From the NCBI GenBank assembly GCA_016872715.1, contig VGZD01000023.1, forward strand, positions 1 to 41,369: 41,369 nt of DNA, written 5' to 3'. Position 1 is the first letter of the stretch, and the number at the start of each line of letters is the position of its first letter. Source of the DNA: Planctomycetota bacterium. Lineage in GTDB: Bacteria; Planctomycetota; UBA1135; GCA-002686595. Both the position numbers and the translations under genes were made by a program. Below the pieces are notes generated by a model. That model did no database searches. It saw nothing but the letters and a program-made list of their open reading frames with translations, and was not told where the DNA came from. Positions 35,531-41,369 of the stretch are shown piece after piece.

Positions 35531-37908
35531 GCGCCCGCGATCTCCACGGCCCGGGCGCGCCTTGGGGGCCGGCGGAACCCGGCTCCAAGACGAACGTCGA
35601 CTTCAAGGTCGTCGGCCGCGCGCACGCCAAGGTCGACGGGCTCGCCAAAGCCACGGGCGCGGCGGTGTACGCCGACGACATCGTTCTGAGCGGCATGCTG
35701 CACGCGAAGACGCTGCGCAGCCCGCACGCGCACGCGAGGATCCGGCGCATCGACGCGTCGAAGGCGCGCGCGCTGAAAGGCGTGCACGCAGTGATCACGG
35801 GCGACTCGATGCCGATCAAGTACGGCGTCATTCCCTGGACGCCCGACGAGAATGCGCTGGCGGTCGACAAGGTGCGCTTCATCGGCGATCCGGTCGCGGC
35901 GGTCGCGGCGATCGACGAGGACACGGCCAACGCGGCGCTCAAGCTGATCGACGTCGAGTACGAGCTGCTGCACGCGTTCCTCGATCCGCGCGAGTCGCTC
36001 GTGCGGGCCGAGCCCGCGATCCACGAGGGGCGCAAGGAAGGCAACGTCTCCAAGAGCGTGCAGCTCGAATTCGGCGCCGTCGATGCGGCGCTCTCGAGCG
36101 CGGACGTCGTGGTCGAGGACGACTACGTCTTCCACGGCTCGACGCACGCACCGATCGAGCCGCACTGCGCGGTCGCGACCTACTCGCCCGAGGGCGTGCT
36201 CACGCTCTGGTCGGCGACGCAGATCACGCACTACGTGCATCGCGCGCTCGCGCGCGTGCTCGAGCTGCCCGCGCACAGGATCCGCGTGATCCAGCCCTGC
36301 CTCGGCGGCGCCTTCGGCGGCAAGTCCGACCCGTTCAGCCTCGAGTTCTGCGTCGCGAAGCTCGCGCTGCTCACGGGCCGGGCGGTGAAGATGCTGTGGA
36401 CGCGCGAAGAGGTCTTCTACGCGCACCGCGGTCGCCACCCGATGCAGATGCACTATCGCAGCGGCGCGACGAAGGACGGCCAGCTCGTCGCCGTCGACGC
36501 GAAGATCCTGATCGACGGCGGTTCCTACAGCTCGTTCGGCCTCGTCACGACCTACTACTCGGGGCAGTTGCTCACGGGGCCCTACCACTTCCCCACCTAC
36601 CGCTTCGACTCGACGCGCGTGTTCACGAACAAGCCGCCGTGCGGGCCCAAGCGCGGCCACGGCTCGGTGCAGCCGCGCTTCGCCTTCGAAGTGCAGCTCG
36701 ACCAGCTCGCCGAGAAGCTCGCGCTCGATCCGATCGAGATCCGCCGCCGCAACTTCCAAGGCGACTTCACGCGCACGGTCAACGGCCAGCGCGTGACCTC
36801 CAACGGCTTCCTGCAATGTCTCGACGAGGTCGAGCGCGCGAGCCGCTGGAAGGAACGCCGCGGCAAGCTCGGGCCAGCCCGCGGCCTGGGCGTCGCGGGC
36901 TCGATGTACATCTCGGGCACGAATTACCCGGTGTATCCCAACGACATGCCGCAGTCGGGCGTGCAACTGAAAGTCGACCGCTCGGGCCTCGTCACCGTCT
37001 TCACCGGCGGCAACGACATCGGCCAAGGCTCGAACTCGATGTGCGCGTACATCGTCGCGGAGGAGCTCGGCATCCCGATCGAGCGCATCCGCGTCGTCGC
37101 CGCGGACACCGATCTGTGCCCCGTCGACCTCGGCGCGTACTCCAGCCGTGTCACGTTCATGGTCGGCAACGCGACCATCGACGCCTGCCGCAAGCTGCGC
37201 GAGAAGCTCGTCGCCGCCGTGGCGCAGACGTGGCAGTGCGCGCCCGCGCGCGTGCGCCTGATCGAAGGGCTCGTCGTCGACCTCGACGACACCTCGCGCT
37301 CGCTCACCTCCGTCGAAGCGTTCCACCTCGCCGAGACCAAGTTCGACACGCTCGGCGCGACGGGCTCCTACAACACGCCCAAGCTCGGCGGCGACTATCG
37401 CGGCGGCACGATCGGCGCGTCTCCGGCGTACTCGTTCACCGCGCACGTCGTCGACGCCTCGGTCGACACCGAGACTGGGCGCATCAGCGTGCACGACGTG
37501 TGGATCGCCCACGACTGCGGCCGCGCGCTCAATCCGATGATCGTCGCGGGACAGATGGAAGGCTCCGCCTACATGGGCATCGCCGAGGCGCTGTACGAAG
37601 ATCACGACATCAACCGCTTCGGCCTGCACCGCGGCCCGTCGCTGCTCGACTACCGCCTGCCGACGAGCCTCGACACGCCGGAGTTCCGCGCGCTGATCGT
37701 CGAGTCGATCGACCCCGAAGGTCCCTACGGCGCGAAGGAAGCCGGCGAAGGCCCGCTGCACCCCTCGCTGCCGGCGCTCTCCAACGCGATCTACGACGCG
37801 GTCGGCATCCGCCTCAAGCACCTGCCGTTCACGCCCGCCAAGGTGCTCGCGGCGCTGCGCGAGAAGCGCGCGAGCCCCGCGCTCGCGACGCAGGGAGGGA
37901 CGCGCTGA
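35527..37908 (+). CDS. hcrA: Molybdenum hydroxylase large subunit, 4-hydroxybenzoyl-CoA reductase alpha-like (793 aa)
   Basis: This is the molybdopterin-binding subunit of the xanthine oxidase family. Family blocks include GRAHAKVDGLAKATGAAVYADD at the start, LGGAFGGKSDPFSLEF, GGNDIGQGSNSM, KRGHGSVQPRFAFE and, near the end, GAKEAGEGPLHPS, which contains the expected active-site Glu. The KRGHG and GAKEAGEG variants resemble, from memory, 4-hydroxybenzoyl-CoA reductase more than xanthine dehydrogenase, where the common forms are FRGFG and GVGE. Residue-level substrate prediction is not possible here. It overlaps both neighbours (ATGA before, TGATG after), so the three subunits are coupled. Reductive dehydroxylation of an aryl-CoA is the inferred reaction. 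Confidence 0.9.
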   Translation: MSARDLHGPGAPWGPAEPGSKTNVDFKVVGRAHAKVDGLAKATGAAVYADDIVLSGMLHAKTLRSPHAHARIRRIDASKARALKGVHAVITGDSMPIKYGVIPWTPDENALAVDKVRFIGDPVAAVAAIDEDTANAALKLIDVEYELLHAFLDPRESLVRAEPAIHEGRKEGNVSKSVQLEFGAVDAALSSADVVVEDDYVFHGSTHAPIEPHCAVATYSPEGVLTLWSATQITHYVHRALARVLELPAHRIRVIQPCLGGAFGGKSDPFSLEFCVAKLALLTGRAVKMLWTREEVFYAHRGRHPMQMHYRSGATKDGQLVAVDAKILIDGGSYSSFGLVTTYYSGQLLTGPYHFPTYRFDSTRVFTNKPPCGPKRGHGSVQPRFAFEVQLDQLAEKLALDPIEIRRRNFQGDFTRTVNGQRVTSNGFLQCLDEVERASRWKERRGKLGPARGLGVAGSMYISGTNYPVYPNDMPQSGVQLKVDRSGLVTVFTGGNDIGQGSNSMCAYIVAEELGIPIERIRVVAADTDLCPVDLGAYSSRVTFMVGNATIDACRKLREKLVAAVAQTWQCAPARVRLIEGLVVDLDDTSRSLTSVEAFHLAETKFDTLGATGSYNTPKLGGDYRGGTIGASPAYSFTAHVVDASVDTETGRISVHDVWIAHDCGRALNPMIVAGQMEGSAYMGIAEALYEDHDINRFGLHRGPSLLDYRLPTSLDTPEFRALIVESIDPEGPYGAKEAGEGPLHPSLPALSNAIYDAVGIRLKHLPFTPAKVLAALREKRASPALATQGGTR

Positions 37909-38927
37909 TGCTGCGCCTTCCGAAGTTCGAGCTCTGCACGCCGACGACGCTCGCCCACGCCGTGGCGCTGCTCGCGGAGTCTCCCGATGCGCTGATCGTC
38001 GCGGGCGGCACCGACCTCGTGCCCAACATGAAGCACGAGCTCTTCACTCCTTCGCGCGTGGTCTCGCTCGCGCAGGTGAGCGAGTTGCGCGGCATCCGCC
38101 GCGGTGCCGACGGCTCGCTCGCGATCGGCGCGATGACGTCACTCGCCGAGGTCGCCGCGAGCGCGCTCGTGCGCGCGCAGGCTCCCGCGCTCGCGCAGGC
38201 CTGCTCGCTCGTCGCCGGACCGCAGTTGCGCACCATGGGCACGCTCGGAGGCAACGTGCTGCTCGACACGCGCTGCCAGTGGTACAACCAGACCTACTTC
38301 TGGCGGCAGGCGCTCGGCTTCTGCATGAAGAAGGACGGCGAAGTGTGTCACGTCGTCAAGGGCGGCAAGAACTGCGTCGCCGCCGCTTCGAACGACAGCG
38401 CGCCGGCGCTGATGACGCTCGGCGCCACGCTCGAGTTCGCGAGCCTGCGCGGCCGACGCGCGATCGCGATCGACGACTTCTGGGTGGCCGACGGCATCTG
38501 CAACAAGCGAGTCGAGCGCGACGAGGTGCTCGTCTCGGTCCACGTGCCCAAGGCTCCCGAGGGTCACCGCGGCGCCTACGGCAAGCTGCGCGACCGCGGC
38601 AGCATCGACTTCCCGCTGCTCGGCGTCGCCGTGCGCCTCGACCTCGACGCGCAGGGCGCAGTCGAGCACGCGGATGTGGTCGTCACTGCGCTCGCGGCGC
38701 AGCCCAAGCGCATCGCGAAGCTCGATGCGGTCTTGCACGGCCAGCGCCCCGGCTCCTCCGACTTCGAGGTCGCCGTCGCCGAAGCCGCCGCGCTCGCCCA
38801 CCGCCAGTGCAAGCCGCTGCCGAACATCCCGGGCGATGCCGAGTACCGCCGCGACATGGTTCCGGTGTACGTGAAGCGCACGCTGCTCGCCGCCGCGCGT
38901 GGCGAGGGCCCCGTGCACCACGTCTAG
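37908..38927 (+). CDS. hcrB: FAD subunit with [4Fe-4S] insertion, 4-hydroxybenzoyl-CoA reductase beta-like (339 aa)
   Basis: FAD-binding motifs AGGTDLVPNM (32-41) and TMGTLGGNV (109-117) define the CoxM/FAD subunit. Between 123 and 156 lies an insertion with cysteines C123, C139, C147 and C156. The spacings of 15, 7 and 8 residues match the Cys122, 138, 146 and 155 that I recall for the Thauera HcrB [4Fe-4S] cluster. The insertion includes TRCQWYNQTYFWRQALGFC. Ordinary xanthine dehydrogenase FAD subunits lack this. In HcrB the cluster is an extra low-potential electron entry site, consistent with reductive chemistry. The start overlaps the large subunit stop and has a GGGAGGG site upstream. 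A lectin remnant follows directly. Confidence 0.93.
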   Translation: MLRLPKFELCTPTTLAHAVALLAESPDALIVAGGTDLVPNMKHELFTPSRVVSLAQVSELRGIRRGADGSLAIGAMTSLAEVAASALVRAQAPALAQACSLVAGPQLRTMGTLGGNVLLDTRCQWYNQTYFWRQALGFCMKKDGEVCHVVKGGKNCVAAASNDSAPALMTLGATLEFASLRGRRAIAIDDFWVADGICNKRVERDEVLVSVHVPKAPEGHRGAYGKLRDRGSIDFPLLGVAVRLDLDAQGAVEHADVVVTALAAQPKRIAKLDAVLHGQRPGSSDFEVAVAEAAALAHRQCKPLPNIPGDAEYRRDMVPVYVKRTLLAAARGEGPVHHV

Positions 38928-38929
38928 CC

Positions 38930-39583
38930 GAGCAAGGGCGCGCGCTCGAGATCGGCACCTACGACGCGGGCTCGCCGTTCTTCGACGGCACCGGCGCCGA
39001 CTTCAGCTGGCACACCAACGGCACGGGCCAGAACGACGCGCGCGAGAGCTACTCGATCGGCTGGGCCACGCCCGCGGTCGATTTCACCAACGGGCTCGTG
39101 CACTCGGTGCGCATCGTGTATGTGCCCGGCTCGTTGAGCGTCTCCTACGACGGCGCCCCGCTTTTCACGACGCCCTACAGCTTCGCGAGCGGCGGCACAT
39201 GGATCGGCGGCGCCTCGGTCGGCGGGCTAAACCTGATCGGCGGCAGCTCGCTGTATGTCGGCGTCACCTCCGCGACCGGCGGCGCGTGGGAACACAACGA
39301 TGTGCTCTCGTGGAGCTTCACCGCCCCGCCCCCGACACCGACCACCATCTGCACGAGCGGCACTTCGACCCATGGCTGCCTCGCGACGATCGGCGGCAGC
39401 GTGAGCGCCTGCAACGGCTCCTTCACCCTCGACTGGAACGCCTTCCAAGCCGCCACCCCCGGCGCCCTCGGCCAACCCTGGTCCACCGGACAGCGCTCGC
39501 AGGTCCAGGCGTGGTATCGCGACCCGCCCGCCTCGAAGTCCACCAACTGGTCGAACGCGCTGACGCTCACGTGCTTGCCGTAG
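38930..39583 (+). pseudogene. 5'-truncated L-type lectin-like secreted protein remnant
   Basis: Open frame of 217 codons with no credible start codon and no signal peptide; it begins within a few bases of the hcrB stop. The first half matches the second part of an L-type (legume-type) lectin domain: VHSVRIVYVPGSLSVSYDG, and SATGGAWEHNDVLSWSFT. The end, SFTLDWNAFQAATPGALG with QAWYRDPP and a final SNALTLT, resembles the C-terminal tail of secreted proteins in some Planctomycetes that I recall. The step from CLATIGGSVSACNGSF looks short compared with those relatives, suggesting an internal in-frame deletion too. The N-terminal half of the lectin and the export signal are missing, so this is called a pseudogene. 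Confidence 0.75.
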
Positions 39584-39603
39584 GAGAGCGGGCGCGCGCG
39601 GGC

Positions 39604-41369
39604 TCAGCGCGACTCGAGGTGCAGGTTGCGGCTGTGGGCGGTGACGTCCCAGGGGGCGGGTTCGCCGCCGAGGTAGTGGTGGAAGAAGTCGAGGTGGGCG
39701 TTGTAGTAGAAGGCCATCTCGTGCCACGCGGGCCAGTGGCCGGCGTTGGGGAGCACGACGAGGCGCGCGGGGACGCCGCGCTTTTGGAGCGCGGTGTAGT
39801 ACTGCAAGCTCTGCGTGTAGGGCACGCGGTAATCGAGCTCGCCGGTGATCACGAGCGAGGGCGTCGAGAAGTTGCGCACGAAGTTCGACGGCGACCAGCG
39901 CTCGTAGAGCTCGCTCGTCCACGGCGTGCCTCCGAGGTCGTGCTCGGGGAACCACAGCTCCTCGGTGGCGCCGTAGAAGGAGCGCAGGTCGTACAGACCC
40001 ATCATCGCGGCGTTGCAGCGAAAGCGCTGCGTGTGGCCCTGCATCCACATCGCCATGTAGCCGCCGTAGCTCCAGCCCATCACCCCCATGCGAGTGGGAT
40101 CGACGAACGCGAGCGCCTCGAGCTGGTCGCACACGGCCATCAGGTCGTCGAAGGGTCGTCCGCCCCACTCGCGGGTGATCGCGTCCGTGAAGTCCTGACC
40201 GTAGCCGGTCGAGCCGGCGGGGTTGCAGAACGCGACCACATAGCCCTTGCCCGGATACACCTGCCAGTCGCCGCGGAACGCGTCCGTCCACTGGGACTGC
40301 GGGCCTCCGTGCACGTTGAGCACCAGCGGATAGCGTTTCGACGGATCGAATCCGTGCGGCGTGACGACGAAGGTGTGCACCTTGCGACCGTCGGAGCCGT
40401 CGAGCCACAGTTCCTGCGCCGGTCGGATGTCGACCTCGGATGCGACCGCGGCGTTGAAGCTCGTGAGCGCGCGGCGCGACTCGCCGCTCGCGACGAACAG
40501 CTCCGTCGGCTCGCCGACGCTGCGGTGGGCGTAGAGGACCTCTCCGCGCGCGCCGAGTTCCCAACCTGCGATGAACCCGTGGCGCAGCACGAGCGTCGGT
40601 GTGCCGCCTGCGATCGAGATGCGGTAGAGCGGATTGCGCCCGTGATTCTCGGCCTGAAACACCAGCTCGCGGCTGTCCGGCGTCCAGCGCATGTCCTCGA
40701 CCATGTCGTCGAAGCCGCCGCGCTCGGTGAGGTAGCGCACGGTGCCGCTCGCGCGCTCGTACAGCGCCAGTCGCTTGAGATCGCTCTCGTAACCCGGCGT
40801 CGCCTGACTCTGGAACGCGATCCACTTGCCGTCCGGCGAGTACAGCGGCCCGCCGTCCCAGCCGTCGTTCGCGTCCGTGAGGTTGCGCGCGCTCGCGCTG
40901 CCGTCGATCGGCACGACCCACAGGTCGGAGTTCGTCGAGCTCGCCTGCTCCGCATCGTGGTTGGAGACAAAGCACAGCTGCGCGCCGTCGGGTGACCACG
41001 CGAAACCGCGGCCGCCGAGCGAGAACGCGGGCGCATCGAACTCGCCCGGAGTGAGGTCGCGCACGAGCGCGCCGCTCGCCGCATCGACCAGCACGATGTG
41101 CGTGCGCTTGCCTTGGTGCCAGCTCGTCCAGTGGCGGTACAAGAGCTCGTCGGCGACGCGCACCTGCAGCTTGCCCTCGAGCCCCTTGGCGATGCGTCCG
41201 TTGCAGCCCTCGTCGAGCCCGCACTCCGGCCACAACTCCACGCTGGCGGCCATGTGCTCGCCGTCGGGCGACCACAGAAAGCCGCCGATCCCCAGCGCGC
41301 TCCGCGTCAGTTGCCGCGGCTCGCCGCCGTCGAGCGGCATGGTCCACACCTGCATCGAGCCGCTGCGCG
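39604..41369 (-). CDS. S9 family (acylaminoacyl-type) serine peptidase, 5' end outside window
   Basis: The visible 588 codons cover the late part of a WD40-like beta-propeller (repeats such as FAWSPDGAQLCFVSN and YSPDGKWIAFQS). The alpha/beta-hydrolase domain follows, with the Ser in GWSYGGY, the Asp in GELDYRVPY, and the His in NAGHWPAW. The triad is intact, so it should be an active prolyl-oligopeptidase-like enzyme (S9C-type). The reading frame remains open to base 41369, so the start and any signal peptide lie outside; the Met near 41355 is not a real start. It is on the opposite strand from the lectin remnant and ends 20 bases from it. Confidence 0.9.
   Translation of the reverse strand, partial: RSGSMQVWTMPLDGGEPRQLTRSALGIGGFLWSPDGEHMAASVELWPECGLDEGCNGRIAKGLEGKLQVRVADELLYRHWTSWHQGKRTHIVLVDAASGALVRDLTPGEFDAPAFSLGGRGFAWSPDGAQLCFVSNHDAEQASSTNSDLWVVPIDGSASARNLTDANDGWDGGPLYSPDGKWIAFQSQATPGYESDLKRLALYERASGTVRYLTERGGFDDMVEDMRWTPDSRELVFQAENHGRNPLYRISIAGGTPTLVLRHGFIAGWELGARGEVLYAHRSVGEPTELFVASGESRRALTSFNAAVASEVDIRPAQELWLDGSDGRKVHTFVVTPHGFDPSKRYPLVLNVHGGPQSQWTDAFRGDWQVYPGKGYVVAFCNPAGSTGYGQDFTDAITREWGGRPFDDLMAVCDQLEALAFVDPTRMGVMGWSYGGYMAMWMQGHTQRFRCNAAMMGLYDLRSFYGATEELWFPEHDLGGTPWTSELYERWSPSNFVRNFSTPSLVITGELDYRVPYTQSLQYYTALQKRGVPARLVVLPNAGHWPAWHEMAFYYNAHLDFFHHYLGGEPAPWDVTAHSRNLHLESR

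Noticed and set aside
34988..38927. Plain xanthine dehydrogenase assignment
   Set aside because: The four-cysteine insertion in the FAD subunit and the KRGHG and GAKEAGEG variants fit hydroxybenzoyl-CoA reductase better. The general family is the same, so the substrate remains open.
38930..39583. Complete gene call for the lectin tail
   Set aside because: No start codon or signal peptide is available, the lectin domain is half missing, and the frame begins inside hcrB coding sequence. It is reported as a remnant.

Overview
The window is very GC-rich with GC-saturated third codon positions. It carries a DUF1573 protein with a cysteine motif, a degenerate GGDEF protein, a truncated secreted lectin with a characteristic C-terminal tail, and tandem GspE-type ATPases. 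I infer a Planctomycetota genome, probably a marine, high-GC lineage. This rests on gene style and not on a marker phylogeny. No tRNA, rRNA, CRISPR array or insertion sequence was seen. No gene-free stretch exceeds 300 bases; the longest is 11908-12163.

Region 1 (1-10415, minus strand) reads like one long transcription unit. It starts with a type IV pilus / type II secretion motor block: pilB-like ATPase, pilT retraction ATPase, a second pilB/gspE ATPase and a pilC platform. A membrane histidine kinase, two overlapping CNNM/CBS membrane proteins, a small secreted protein and a truncated HTH protein with an acidic tail follow. Several junctions are GTGA overlaps.

Region 2 (10495-15625) has a DUF1573 secreted protein (minus) divergent from a small unknown exported protein and pyruvate phosphate dikinase (plus). 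A strong hairpin ends the dikinase and, from the other side, the minus-strand block.

Region 3 (15650-23247, minus) holds an M28 aminopeptidase, a pseudo-receiver/degenerate GGDEF protein, YebC, ribosomal proteins S9 and L13 with a clear promoter, and an unrecognised membrane cluster (351 aa, 195 aa, an FtsQ-like protein and an 83-aa protein). A 20-bp tandem repeat lies at the end of the FtsQ-like gene.

Region 4 (23396-30780, plus) has a Ski2-like helicase with an RG-rich insertion, an alpha/beta-hydrolase that has lost its catalytic residues, a radical SAM/SPASM protein, and cysD plus a cysN-cysC fusion for sulfate activation.

Region 5 (30804-41369) has a TPR lipoprotein-like protein (minus), a DCC/DUF393 membrane protein and RecQ. 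It then has a three-gene molybdenum hydroxylase operon whose FAD subunit carries the four-cysteine [4Fe-4S] insertion typical of 4-hydroxybenzoyl-CoA reductase. A 5'-truncated lectin gene abuts that operon, and a partial S9 peptidase closes the window.

Several genes lacking Shine-Dalgarno sequences have a -10-like box only 7-13 bases before the start codon, which suggests leaderless transcription.
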